DNA of 36,460 bases from positions 1-36,460 of the forward strand of contig JAAXKN010000042.1 of NCBI GenBank assembly GCA_025612375.1, written 5' to 3'. The translations under genes were made by a program, and so were the position numbers. Numbering within the stretch: position 1 is the first letter of the stretch; each line of letters opens with the position of its first letter. The stretch is from Ignavibacteria bacterium (GTDB lineage Bacteria; Bacteroidota; Ignavibacteria; Ignavibacteriales; SURF-24). Of the stretch, positions 25,958 to 33,557 are shown one piece after another. The notes under the pieces are model-generated. The model did not search any database, was not told where the DNA came from, and worked only from the letters and a program-made list of their open reading frames with translations.

Positions 25958-26289
25958 CAGACACAGAGGGGTTTACAAAGCTCTGCAGGTTAAGTGAATT
26001 AAAAGAAAATGAAGGCAAAAAATTTATAATAGATGAGGCGGAAATAGCTCTTATTAAGACTGAGGGAGAGGTTTTCGCCCTGGACAATATTTGTCCGCAT
26101 CAGCATGCAGCCATAATTTATGACGGCTTTGTTGAAGAGGGATGCATCGTATGCCCTGCCCACGGCTGGATGTTTGACCTCAGGACAGGCTGCATGAAAA
26201 CAGGCTCGAGGGGCCTTAAGAGCTACAATGTAAAAGTTATTGATAATTATGTTTATGTAAAGGCTGAAGGAAGGTCTTTTAAGTTTTAA
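25954..26289 (+). CDS. Rieske [2Fe-2S] ferredoxin
   Basis: This 111-residue stand-alone Rieske protein ligates its cluster through Cys47 and His49 in NICPHQHAAI and Cys67 and His70 in VCPAHGWMFDL, the usual CxH and CxxH boxes of NirD/bacterial Rieske ferredoxins. There is no signal peptide or membrane helix, so it is a soluble electron carrier. Its ATG overlaps the MBL-fold gene's stop, and its own TAA shares a base with the ATG of queG (TAATG). QueG needs electrons for its cobalamin and iron-sulfur chemistry, so this ferredoxin is a candidate donor; that is an inference from gene order. Confidence 0.94.
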   Translation: MTDTEGFTKLCRLSELKENEGKKFIIDEAEIALIKTEGEVFALDNICPHQHAAIIYDGFVEEGCIVCPAHGWMFDLRTGCMKTGSRGLKSYNVKVIDNYVYVKAEGRSFKF

Positions 26290-27215
26290 TGAAGCTGACA
26301 AATGAAATAGTTTTAGACATTGCAAAGAATACCGGGTTCGACCTCGTGGGGTTTGCCCAGGCAGACGAACTTGTTGAAGAAACCGGAAAGCTCGGGGAAT
26401 GGCTCAAGAACGGGTATCAGGCAGGTATGGCATATATGGAGCGGAACCTCGAAAAAAGACGCGACGTAAGGAATATTCTGCCCGGGGCAAAAAGCGTAAT
26501 TTCACTGGCCTTAAACTATTATACGGATGAAAAGCATTCAGGAGATCCCCAAAAAGGCAAAGTATCGCGCTATGCCTGGGGAACGGATTACCACTATATA
26601 ATCTGGGAGAAGCTCGACTTAATGGTCAGTGCGCTTAAAGGAATTGATCCGGAGTTTGAAGCAATGACCTATGTTGATACCGGTCCCGTGATGGATAAGG
26701 CATGGGCTTCAAAGGCAGGGCTTGGATGGATAGGAAAGCACTCAAACCTGATAACAAAGGAGATGGGGAGCTGGGTATTCCTGGCTACAGTTATAACGAA
26801 CTATGAATTCAGGTATTCAGATATAGTTACAGACCACTGCGGAAGCTGCACAAGATGCATGGATGCCTGCCCCACCGGCGCAATTACCAGTGAGTATGTT
26901 GTTAACGGCTCAAAGTGCATTTCGTATCTGACTATTGAGAATAAGGGAGAAATTGAAAGTGAGTTCAAAGGGAAAATAGCAGGTTGGCTCTTTGGATGCG
27001 ACGTATGCCAGGAAGTCTGCCCCTGGAACGTTAAATTCCCCAAATTAACACGTGAAGAAAAATTTTATCCGGAAAACGGGAACAAGGAAATAGATCTTAA
27101 TGAAGTGCTTTTGATGGAAAGCGCTGTTTTTAAGGCGAGATTTTTTAGAAGTCCCATAAGCCGTGCAAAATTAAAAGGGCTTAAAAGGAACGCAGAATTT
27201 CTTAAAAAAGATTGA
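26289..27215 (+). CDS. queG: Epoxyqueuosine reductase QueG
   Basis: QueG reduces epoxyqueuosine to queuosine in the wobble position of tRNAs for Asp, Asn, His and Tyr, using cobalamin and two [4Fe-4S] clusters. The protein has 308 residues. The N-terminal cobalamin-binding part includes GMAYMERNLEKRRDVRNILP and YVDTGPVMDKAWASKAGLG, with the proposed acid Asp130. The ferredoxin-like part has CGSCTRCMDACPTGAI (Cys184, 187, 190, 194), Cys210 and CDVCQEVCPWNV (Cys237, 240, 244). The start shares a base with the Rieske gene's stop. The length is toward the short end for the family, without a C-terminal HEAT domain. Confidence 0.95.
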   Translation: MKLTNEIVLDIAKNTGFDLVGFAQADELVEETGKLGEWLKNGYQAGMAYMERNLEKRRDVRNILPGAKSVISLALNYYTDEKHSGDPQKGKVSRYAWGTDYHYIIWEKLDLMVSALKGIDPEFEAMTYVDTGPVMDKAWASKAGLGWIGKHSNLITKEMGSWVFLATVITNYEFRYSDIVTDHCGSCTRCMDACPTGAITSEYVVNGSKCISYLTIENKGEIESEFKGKIAGWLFGCDVCQEVCPWNVKFPKLTREEKFYPENGNKEIDLNEVLLMESAVFKARFFRSPISRAKLKGLKRNAEFLKKD

Positions 27216-27281
27216 TATTTTATATAACAGAAGCCAGATCATGAAGCTGGATAAAAATTGTTAAAATCAGGAGGAAAATTC

Positions 27282-28277
27282 ATGAGCAACACTCAGGATG
27301 CAGGTAAGGTATTGGAACAAATGAAAACAGAGTCAAATCATTACAGAGTATTAATTATAGGTTCAGGTCCTGCGGGACTGACGGCAGCTCTTTATAATGC
27401 AAGGGCCAACTTAAACCCTGTAGTTTTCGAAGGAATGCAGCCCGGCGGGCAGCTTACAATTACAACTGATATTGAAAACTATCCCGGTTTTGAGGAAGGG
27501 ATACAGGGTCCGCGCCTGATGGAAATTATGCGCAAGCAGGCGCAGAAGTTCGGCGCCAAGCTGTTCTTCAAGGAAGTTACGGCAGTGGATTTCTCAAAGA
27601 GGCCTTTTACCATAAAGTCATATGACGAAACATATACAGCCGATTCCGTGATAATTTCGACCGGTGCCTCAGCCAGGCTACTGGAACTGGAAAGCGCAAA
27701 GAAGTATATGGGGTGCGGTGTTTCGGCATGTGCAACGTGCGACGGATTCTTTTTCAAGAACCTGAAAGTGCTGGTTGTCGGAGGCGGCGACACGGCAATG
27801 GAAGAAGCCACATATCTTACCAAGCACGCCTCAGAAGTAATTGTAATACACAGAAGAGACGAATTCAGGGCTTCAAAGATAATGTTTGAAAGGGCAAAGC
27901 AGAATTCAAAGATCAAGTTTCTTACAAACAGGGTAATAAAAGAGGTTCTGGGAGTTGAAGAAAACGGACGCAAGTTTATAACTGGCGCAATACTTCAGAA
28001 CACAGTTGACGGCTCGACAGAAGAGATCAAGGCTGACGGCATCTTTATTGCAATCGGGCACAAGCCTAATACTGAAGTCTTTGCCGACTACCTTGAAATG
28101 GATGAAACAGGCTACCTCGTTGTAAAACCGGGTACCACGCACACCAACATTGAAGGCGTTTTTGCCGCAGGCGACGTGGCCGACAAGCACTACCGTCAGG
28201 CAATTACAGCAGCCGGAACAGGCTGCATGGCCGCAATCGACGCCGAGAGATGGCTTATGGAACAGGGAATGGATTAA
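27282..28277 (+). CDS. trxB: Thioredoxin-disulfide reductase
   Basis: This 331-residue flavoenzyme passes electrons from NADPH through FAD to thioredoxin. I choose the ATG at 27282 because AGGAGGA stands directly before it; the frame stays open to a TTG at 27258. The FAD loop is LIIGSGPAGLTAALYNARA, the NADPH loop VVGGGDTAMEEATYL, and the redox centre SACATCDGFF with Cys150 and Cys153. The N-terminus has about 20 residues before the first beta-strand, slightly more than in E. coli TrxB. GVFAAGDVADKHYRQAITAA is the C-terminal FAD motif. It is a single-gene unit with a strong terminator behind it. Confidence 0.96.
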   Translation: MSNTQDAGKVLEQMKTESNHYRVLIIGSGPAGLTAALYNARANLNPVVFEGMQPGGQLTITTDIENYPGFEEGIQGPRLMEIMRKQAQKFGAKLFFKEVTAVDFSKRPFTIKSYDETYTADSVIISTGASARLLELESAKKYMGCGVSACATCDGFFFKNLKVLVVGGGDTAMEEATYLTKHASEVIVIHRRDEFRASKIMFERAKQNSKIKFLTNRVIKEVLGVEENGRKFITGAILQNTVDGSTEEIKADGIFIAIGHKPNTEVFADYLEMDETGYLVVKPGTTHTNIEGVFAAGDVADKHYRQAITAAGTGCMAAIDAERWLMEQGMD

Positions 28278-28315
28278 GGCTTAGGAAACATTTGCGGGAT
28301 TGATATAAAGAGGAT

Positions 28316-28351
28316 AAAAAAATGCAGAGTATTGTTACTCTGCATTTTTTT
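28316..28351 (+). terminator. Terminator of trxB (possibly bidirectional)
   Basis: ATGCAGAGT (28322-28330) and ACTCTGCAT (28337-28345) form a perfect stem, flanked by A7 before and T7 after. The A run would also let it act on the convergent minus-strand gene that ends at 28378. Confidence 0.88.
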
Positions 28352-28377
28352 ATATTCCCCGAGCATATTTTTAATTG

Positions 28378-29136
28378 TCAGGAGCCGGTTCTGACCAGTT
28401 CCAGTGGCTTTCCCTGGATTTTCCCATTAGGAGTGGGCCCGCTTAGCTTATATAAGAAAATATTTTTGTCATTTTTCTCCCACATGAAATAATCCAGCTT
28501 TATTATCTTTTTACCGCCATTTCCAAAGCTTTTAATTTCTTTCATAACCAATATATTCTGGTCTTTGGGAACAGCATCTTTAGTCAGTGAAATGCTGTAT
28601 TCATTATATTCCCTGAAGCCTTTTATTTTTCCGTCTGACGAAAAAGTAATCCGGCTATTTTCATTTCCCCGCAAAATATAACTGCCTGTAATATAATGGT
28701 CATTGATAAAGTGGAACACTCCTTCAATAGTTTTGTAATTGTCCGGCAGGTGTAAAAAGGCCATTTCCTTCCCCTGGATATTCAGAAGAAGCCTGTCCAT
28801 GCCACTTATTTTCTTTAGTTCTAGTGTGCATTTAGTTCTTCCCTGATTATCCAACACCGCCACCAAATTTCTTTTCAGGAGTTTATATTTGTATCTCAGG
28901 CAGTCATGAAAACTTAACAGATGCAGTTCCCGGCTTTTATTATTGAATCCAACAGCCAGGATCTGATTTTCCTGGGGTTGTAGGCTCATGGGCATTTTCC
29001 CCTGCATTAGTCCGTCATAATAATCATCCAGCATCCACACGGAATTGCTGCTGAATATTTTGTTCTTATTATTCTGGGCCTGGGTTGGAATAATCAGGCA
29101 TAAAAAGAAAAGCAGCAGCTGAAATGTTATTTTCAT
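28378..29136 (-). CDS. Secreted protein of unknown function
   Basis: The protein has about 252 residues. I place the start at the ATG at 29136, which begins a clear signal peptide (MKITFQLLLFFLCLIIPTQAQ); the frame is open upstream to 29247, but those 37 residues are hydrophobic noise before a second signal-like stretch. The mature part is mainly predicted beta-strands with repeated Gly-Asn/Asp turns and phrases such as NKSRELHLLSFHDCLRYKYK, NYKTIEGVFHFINDHYITGS and GKIKGFREYNEYSI. It has two cysteines in the mature chain and no lipobox. I do not recognise the family. It is more AT-rich than its neighbours, which may point to an accessory gene. It is convergent with trxB. Confidence 0.7.
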   Translation of the reverse strand: MKITFQLLLFFLCLIIPTQAQNNKNKIFSSNSVWMLDDYYDGLMQGKMPMSLQPQENQILAVGFNNKSRELHLLSFHDCLRYKYKLLKRNLVAVLDNQGRTKCTLELKKISGMDRLLLNIQGKEMAFLHLPDNYKTIEGVFHFINDHYITGSYILRGNENSRITFSSDGKIKGFREYNEYSISLTKDAVPKDQNILVMKEIKSFGNGGKKIIKLDYFMWEKNDKNIFLYKLSGPTPNGKIQGKPLELVRTGS

Positions 29137-29335
29137 TTTATCCCCTTGCAATCTTTTCACATACCTAAAAGTCAATGAGAAATGAAATGATGTATATAAA
29201 AACAGGTTAATCGACGAAAACTTAAGGAGAAGTTTCGAGATAAGCAATAAGAAGGATTTTTTGAATGCAGGAATATATTTAGAGAAGATAAAAAGAAAAA
29301 TTAAATACTCCGATTCATGATGCAGAGCGGAGTAA

Positions 29336-29387
29336 CAAAAATGCGAGGACTCCGCCAGAGAAGCGGTTTCTTTCTCTGGCGGAGCCT
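29336..29387 (-). terminator. Terminator downstream of the DUF6249-like gene
   Basis: CTCCGCCAGAG (29350-29360) and CTCTGGCGGAG (29374-29384) form an 11-bp stem, extended by AGG/CCT around one bulged base. On the minus strand it is followed by CGCATTTTTGTTA. It lies about 20 bases past the stop of the gene at 29406-29759. Confidence 0.8.
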
Positions 29388-29405
29388 GATATAAATTCCA
29401 TTCTA

Positions 29406-29759
29406 TTAATAACTCTTCTCCAGCTTACGGCCGAGGAGGTTGGCAATTACAAAACCGAGTCCCGATAAGGTGAACAGCAGCAGGGGCATCCAGAATTCCT
29501 GATCGGTAACCTCCTGGAGATACATTCCCACGCCAACACCGATACCAAAGAATATGGCAATTATTCCGATCTTGGTCATGAGAAAAGGATTTGATTTACC
29601 TTTGTTTTCAAAAAACTGCTTGATTTCCTCGGCGGGCAGCCCGCGTTCTATAAGCATCTGGCGCTCCCTGGACTTAAAATAGGCGACTGTCACCCATACA
29701 AGACCAATCACCAGGGTTATAGCTATTGGTATAAATGCTCCGATTACTCCAGGTACCAT
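29406..29759 (-). CDS. Small membrane protein, DUF6249-like
   Basis: This 117-residue protein has three hydrophobic segments, at about 6-27, 59-79 and 90-108. Between the first two is a charged stretch, FKSRERQMLIERGLPAEEIK, which resembles the DUF6249 family found near ECF sigma genes in Bacteroidota. The function is unknown. It is divergent from the sigma factor gene, and one or two ECF-type promoter motifs (TGTAACC, 16-17 bp, GTCwmAA) point at it, so it is probably a target of that sigma factor. A good ribosome-binding site (AAAGGAG) is present, and a terminator follows at 29336-29387. Confidence 0.75.
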   Translation of the reverse strand: MVPGVIGAFIPIAITLVIGLVWVTVAYFKSRERQMLIERGLPAEEIKQFFENKGKSNPFLMTKIGIIAIFFGIGVGVGMYLQEVTDQEFWMPLLLFTLSGLGFVIANLLGRKLEKSY

Positions 29760-29788
29760 GATAGACTCCTTTTATTATCTAATTATTT

Positions 29789-29815
29789 TGACGGGATTTC
29801 CGCCAAAAGGTTACA
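29789..29815 (-). promoter_or_regulatory. ECF-type promoter of the DUF6249-like gene
   Basis: On the minus strand TGTAACC (29815-29809) and GTCAAAA (29792-29786) are separated by 16 bp. The first element continues as CTTTT, as in the sigma gene's own promoter. The predicted transcript would have a leader of about 23 bases with AAAGGAG before the ATG at 29759. Confidence 0.6.
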
Positions 29816-29885
29816 CTTTTATGAATTTATTTTCCTTACAGTTTTTTTTATATCCGGATATAATATTTCTGATCTCTACTATTTG

Positions 29886-29913
29886 AGACTAGGAGGAAGT
29901 GAGAAAGGTTACA
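29886..29913 (-). promoter_or_regulatory. Second upstream ECF-type promoter motif
   Basis: On the minus strand TGTAACC (29913-29907) and GTCTCAA (29889-29883) are separated by 17 bp. It points toward the DUF6249-like gene from about 100 bp farther upstream, so it may be a tandem promoter or give a separate short transcript. Confidence 0.4.
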
Positions 29914-29957
29914 CATTTTGCCCGCGGGAATTATTTTATTAATTTGACGAGGCAGTC

Positions 29958-29988
29958 TGTAACCTTTTCCTTAATTAAATGGTCACAA
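29958..29988 (+). promoter_or_regulatory. ECF-type promoter of the sigma factor gene (autoregulation)
   Basis: TGTAACC (29958-29964), 17 bp and GTCACAA (29982-29988) stand directly before the sigma gene ATG at 29996. The -35 element continues CTTTTCC. With a start site about 5-8 bases after the -10, the mRNA would have almost no leader. Confidence 0.55.
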
Positions 29989-29995
29989 GTATACG

Positions 29996-30562
29996 ATGAG
30001 GAATTTAAGCGACATAGAAATCATAGAATCGGTTAAAAGGGGCAATCAGGCTGACTTTTCGCTCATTGTTGACCGGTACAAGGACAAAGGCTTCTCCCTG
30101 CTTAAGAGGATGCTGAGGAATGACTTTGACGCCGAGGAAGTCCTGCAGGACAGCTTCCTTAAAGCCTACCAGTCACTTTCCTCATTCAGGCAGGATTCCA
30201 AATTTTCGACCTGGTTTTACCGTATCGCTTACAATTCGGCGCTGACATTCCTTTCAAGCAAAAGACGGAGGAATGAAAAAGAGCTCTCATCGCTTGAAGA
30301 CCACCTGGAACTGAAAGACAGCGATAACGAGGTATATGCCGAGAGCGAGAACGTGGCGCAGTTTGTAAATAAAATGATAGACAAGCTGCCCGGGAAATAT
30401 TCGAGCATTATTAATATGTTCTATATAGATGATATGAGTCTTGATGAAATTAGCAAAACTACGGGGTTATCCCTGGTAAATGTTAAAGTTATCCTTCACA
30501 GGTCGCGCAATGCATTAAGGGACCTGGTACTGAAGCATAATTATCATGAGGAGCTGTTATGA
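29996..30562 (+). CDS. ECF sigma factor (RpoE family)
   Basis: This 188-residue sigma factor has only regions 2 and 4. Region 2 includes DFSLIVDRYKDKGFSLLKRM, DAEEVLQDSFLKAYQSLSSF and FSTWFYRIAYNSAL; region 4 includes KLPGKYSSIINMFYIDDMSL and EISKTTGLSLVNVKVILHRS. There is no C-terminal SnoaL or other extension. It is preceded by its own ECF-type promoter and lacks a Shine-Dalgarno, so its mRNA may be leaderless. The anti-sigma gene overlaps its end (ATGA), which is the usual arrangement for sigma/anti-sigma pairs. The likely regulon includes itself and the divergent DUF6249-like membrane protein. The signal is unknown but is probably at the envelope. Confidence 0.94.
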   Translation: MRNLSDIEIIESVKRGNQADFSLIVDRYKDKGFSLLKRMLRNDFDAEEVLQDSFLKAYQSLSSFRQDSKFSTWFYRIAYNSALTFLSSKRRRNEKELSSLEDHLELKDSDNEVYAESENVAQFVNKMIDKLPGKYSSIINMFYIDDMSLDEISKTTGLSLVNVKVILHRSRNALRDLVLKHNYHEELL

Positions 30563-31092
30563 CGCACATTAGCGATGAAGTCTTAAATAAATATATTGAC
30601 AACGAACTTGAAAGCCGTGAGCTTTCGGAATTAAACGAGCACCTGAAGTTCTGCACTTCATGCCTCTCGAGGCTTAAAGCTCTCCGTATGGTTGATCAGC
30701 AGCTAAGGCGGATAGAGACTTTCCATGTTTCAGCCGACTTTACGCAGAATCTGATGAAGAAAATTGAAAAGATATCTTTCCATTACACACCCAGAAAGAG
30801 TTATTTCTTCAGGTTTGTTGTTGCTTTATTCGTAATTCTGACTGCCGCCATGCTGGCTGCAGTTGTAATTACAGTTAAGGCATCCGCTCCTGCCGTGGCC
30901 TCAGAGCCGGCATGGTACAAGGCGATTCTGGATACGTTTTCGGCTAAACTTTCGAGCGTACTTACCGGCTACAACAGCCTTTTTACCAACAGGAGCTTTT
31001 CCATCGTGGGCTCAGGGCTTGCATTTATAATTTTAGTGAGCATTTATATTGTCTATGAATCCTTTAAGGGGGTAAAAGGAAGGATTCATTAA
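30559..31092 (+). CDS. Anti-sigma factor with zinc-finger (zf-HC2/ZAS) domain
   Basis: This 177-residue membrane protein should hold the preceding sigma factor inactive. The N-terminal anti-sigma domain has the ZAS motif HLKFCTSC (His28, Cys32, Cys35) within SDEVLNKYIDNELESRELSE. A membrane helix follows at about 85-107 (FFRFVVALFVILTAAMLAAV), then a short outer part of about 45 residues, and a second hydrophobic segment near the end (GSGLAFIILVSIYIVYESF). A second helix places the C-terminus back inside, which is less common for this class. The start overlaps the sigma gene by four bases. A terminator follows at 31122-31150. Confidence 0.9.
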   Translation: MTHISDEVLNKYIDNELESRELSELNEHLKFCTSCLSRLKALRMVDQQLRRIETFHVSADFTQNLMKKIEKISFHYTPRKSYFFRFVVALFVILTAAMLAAVVITVKASAPAVASEPAWYKAILDTFSAKLSSVLTGYNSLFTNRSFSIVGSGLAFIILVSIYIVYESFKGVKGRIH

Positions 31093-31121
31093 AAGTTATC
31101 TGAAATGACTATGCAGGAAAC

Positions 31122-31150
31122 AAGCCGGGGCCTCCCCCGGCTTTCTTTTT
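31122..31150 (+). terminator. Terminator of the sigma/anti-sigma operon
   Basis: AAGCCGGGG (31122-31130) and CCCCGGCTT (31135-31143) form a perfect 9-bp stem with a CCTC loop, followed by TCTTTTT. Confidence 0.88.
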
Positions 31151-31184
31151 GTACACGGAATTGTCCGGCGCTTTTTACATTACA

Positions 31185-31213
31185 TTGCCTTTGAGGCTTT
31201 TGTTAGATATATT
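31185..31213 (+). promoter_or_regulatory. Sigma-70-like promoter of era
   Basis: TTGCCT (31185-31190) and TATATT (31208-31213) are 17 bp apart, 36 bases before the era ATG, in the short gap after the previous terminator. CAGGAG precedes the start codon. Confidence 0.45.
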
Positions 31214-31249
31214 GACTGGTATCATTATTTTAATTTAAGTTCAGGAGTT

Positions 31250-32158
31250 ATGGCAGTAAAATCAGGTTATGTAACGATTATAGGGAAGCCAAATGTGGGT
31301 AAATCCACATTGCTTAACGCGTTCTTGGGTGAGAAACTTTCAATTACTACAAATAAACCGCAGACCACACGCAAGAGGATACTGGGAATTTTATCCACCG
31401 AAGAATACCAGATCATATTTCTGGATACACCGGGCATTCTGAAGCCGGATTACCTCCTGCAGGAAAAGATGCTCGAATATGTGCACCAGTCGGTAAAAGA
31501 TGCAGACGTATTACTTTTTATCATAGATATTACGACTGATCCCGAAGGCAAAAAGACGCTTGAGGATGAAAACGTAAAGAAAATGCTCTCCTTCAGGAGG
31601 GCAAAGAAGATACTCCTTATCAACAAGGTGGATCTTTCAAATGAGGAAAAGGTAAAGCTTTTAATGTCGAAGCTGGAGAAGACAGGAAGTTTCGACAATA
31701 TATTCCCAGTTTCAGCAATGCTGAACTACAATACGGATAACGTGCTTCACAGCATACTGGAATATCTGCCCGAGCACCCGAAATATTATCCCGATGACAT
31801 AGTATCAATTGAACCTGAACGTTTCTTCGTTTCAGAGATCATACGCGAAAAGATACTTGAACAGTACCAGGAAGAGATCCCTTACAGCGCAGAAGTTGTA
31901 ATAGAGGACTTCAAGGAAAGAGAAGGCCGGAAAGACCTCATTCAGGCGGCAATTGTCGTAGAAAAAGAAAGCCAGAAGCCGATTATAATTGGCCGGCAGG
32001 GTTCAGCAATAAAAGAGCTGGGACAAAGGTCCCGCGAGGCCATTGAAGCTTTTCTGCAGAGGCCTGTATATCTGGAGCTGAGGGTAAAAGTCAGGAACAA
32101 GTGGCGTTCCGATCCAAATTTCTTAAAATCCTTCGGTTACTCAACTGATGATGAATAA
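31250..32158 (+). CDS. era: GTPase Era
   Basis: Era binds the 3' end of 16S rRNA and checks small-subunit assembly. It is 302 residues, the normal length. The GTPase motifs are G1 GKPNVGKST (12-20), switch TTNKPQTTRKRI, G3 DTPG (59-62) and G4 NKVD (125-128). The C-terminal KH domain includes VEKESQKPIIIGRQGSAIKE and VYLELRVKVRNKWR. The promoter and ribosome-binding site lie in the gap before it. The next gene overlaps its last eleven bases, so the EamA transporter is probably made from the same transcript although it has no known functional tie. Confidence 0.97.
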   Translation: MAVKSGYVTIIGKPNVGKSTLLNAFLGEKLSITTNKPQTTRKRILGILSTEEYQIIFLDTPGILKPDYLLQEKMLEYVHQSVKDADVLLFIIDITTDPEGKKTLEDENVKKMLSFRRAKKILLINKVDLSNEEKVKLLMSKLEKTGSFDNIFPVSAMLNYNTDNVLHSILEYLPEHPKYYPDDIVSIEPERFFVSEIIREKILEQYQEEIPYSAEVVIEDFKEREGRKDLIQAAIVVEKESQKPIIIGRQGSAIKELGQRSREAIEAFLQRPVYLELRVKVRNKWRSDPNFLKSFGYSTDDE

Positions 32159-33137
32159 TTCCAGATCGCTCATACATAAAAAATATTTCGGTGAAGGTGC
32201 CCTCCTTTTTAATACTATAATCTGGGGCGGCACATTTGTAATAGTAAAGAATTCACTGAATGATATTTCCCCGATGCTTTTTGTCGGGATCAGATTCCTT
32301 ATTGCCTCACTAGTTCTCCTTCCTTTTGCCATAAAGGAATTAAAGAAGCTTGACGGAAAATCTGCACGTATGGGCCTTGTGGTGGGAGTATTCTTGTTCC
32401 TGGGTTTTTCCACACAGACAGCAGGCTTAAACTATACAACCGCGACCAAGTCGGGCTTCATTACAGGTTCACTTGTAATGTTCACCCCCCTTCTGCAGCT
32501 ATTAATTGAAAGAAGGAAGCCTACATTAGGCGCTATGTTCGGAAGCCTCCTGGTTCTGATGGGACTGGTATTCCTCTCGGTAAGGGACACCTCAATATGG
32601 AATCTGTTTTATGAGCTGGGGAGCAATTTTAACTTTGGCGACGTGATGACGCTTCTATGCGCCATCTTCTTTGCCATGCAGATAGTGTTCCTGGACCGGG
32701 CAAGCCGCCGCATAAACTTTAAGGCGCTTACATTCCTGCAGCTTTCTGCTACTTCAATGCTTGCGCTGCTGCTTGCATTTGCGCTTTCGGCAATGGGCGT
32801 TGAACCGGTGCGTGCGGAGTTCACGGGCTCACTCATAGGCGGGCTTGCCTATACGGCCTTTCTTGCCACATTTATTACAATGACAGTCCAGACTAGATTC
32901 CAGAAGGAAGTAAGCCCTACGAAGGCCGGAATTATTTATTCTTTTGAGCCTTTATTCTCTGCTGTTTTTGCATTTTTTGCTCTTTCAGAGCGCTTCACGC
33001 TTTTCAGTTTTATTGGATGCGCGCTCATTTTCTCGGGACTTTTAGCCTCAGAACTTCTTGAAAAAAGGAGCTCAAAATCCAAAGCTGAAGAGAAAGCGGA
33101 GGATGAGGAAGTAAGCCTTGAGAAGAACGGATTTTAA
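32148..33137 (+). CDS. EamA/DMT-superfamily transporter
   Basis: This 329-residue inner-membrane protein consists of two EamA repeats, ten hydrophobic helices in all. The first repeat opens with LLFNTIIWGGTFVIVKNSL, and NYTTATKSGFITGSLVMFTP is the usual end of its fourth helix. The second repeat has GGLAYTAFLATFITMTVQTR and KAGIIYSFEPLFSAVFAFFA. The C-terminal 30 residues are charged (Lys/Glu-rich) and should be cytoplasmic. Members export metabolites such as amino acids; the substrate here is unknown. It overlaps the end of era; either of the two adjacent ATG codons (32148 or 32151) could be used. Confidence 0.9.
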   Translation: MMNNSRSLIHKKYFGEGALLFNTIIWGGTFVIVKNSLNDISPMLFVGIRFLIASLVLLPFAIKELKKLDGKSARMGLVVGVFLFLGFSTQTAGLNYTTATKSGFITGSLVMFTPLLQLLIERRKPTLGAMFGSLLVLMGLVFLSVRDTSIWNLFYELGSNFNFGDVMTLLCAIFFAMQIVFLDRASRRINFKALTFLQLSATSMLALLLAFALSAMGVEPVRAEFTGSLIGGLAYTAFLATFITMTVQTRFQKEVSPTKAGIIYSFEPLFSAVFAFFALSERFTLFSFIGCALIFSGLLASELLEKRSSKSKAEEKAEDEEVSLEKNGF

Positions 33138-33201
33138 GAAAGACGTATTTTGAAAATACTCCATCTGTTCTTATTTTTCTTTAACAGATAATTTATAAAC
33201 T

Positions 33202-33489
33202 ATGACAGAAAAACTCTTCAGGGCGGAGATTCTGGCTGAAGGAATGGTCCAGGGTGTAGGCTTCAGGTATTTTGTGCTCAGGAACGCACAGAAGCTGGGG
33301 CTAAAAGGGTATACGAAAAACCTGTACACTGGAGACGAAGTCCTTACAGTTGTTGAAGGGAGCAAGGCCACTATTGAAGAGCTTTTTAAGATAATAAGGA
33401 CGGGTCCCATGCACGCTTCTGTAAACAGGTGCACCATAGCATGGGAAGAGTACACGGGGGAATTTTCCTCCTTTGAAATAAGGCATTAG
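33202..33489 (+). CDS. acyP: Acylphosphatase
   Basis: This small cytoplasmic enzyme of 95 residues hydrolyses acyl phosphates. The catalytic Arg22 lies in GMVQGVGFRYFVLRNAQKLG and the catalytic Asn40 in GYTKNLYTGDEV; both residues and their spacing match the family. The chain is complete and of standard length. It is 64 bp after the EamA gene and 68 bp before ispF, with no clear terminator between; a GC hairpin after it (about 33503-33533) lacks a T run. It is probably part of one long transcript with ispF, the DedA gene and lnt, though no metabolic link is evident. Confidence 0.94.
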   Translation: MTEKLFRAEILAEGMVQGVGFRYFVLRNAQKLGLKGYTKNLYTGDEVLTVVEGSKATIEELFKIIRTGPMHASVNRCTIAWEEYTGEFSSFEIRH

Positions 33490-33557
33490 TTTTCCACAGA
33501 AAAGGCCGCCGGGGCAATATTTCCCTCTGGCCTCACAAAACAGTAAGGGTTCCTTAG

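Noticed and set aside
27479-27973. Minus-strand open frame of 164 codons
   Set aside because: It is antisense to trxB, has no start signal, and has the composition of a shadow frame.
33503-33533. Hairpin after the acylphosphatase gene as a terminator
   Set aside because: The stem is imperfect and is followed by CACAAAAC with no T run, so it is not a convincing rho-independent terminator.
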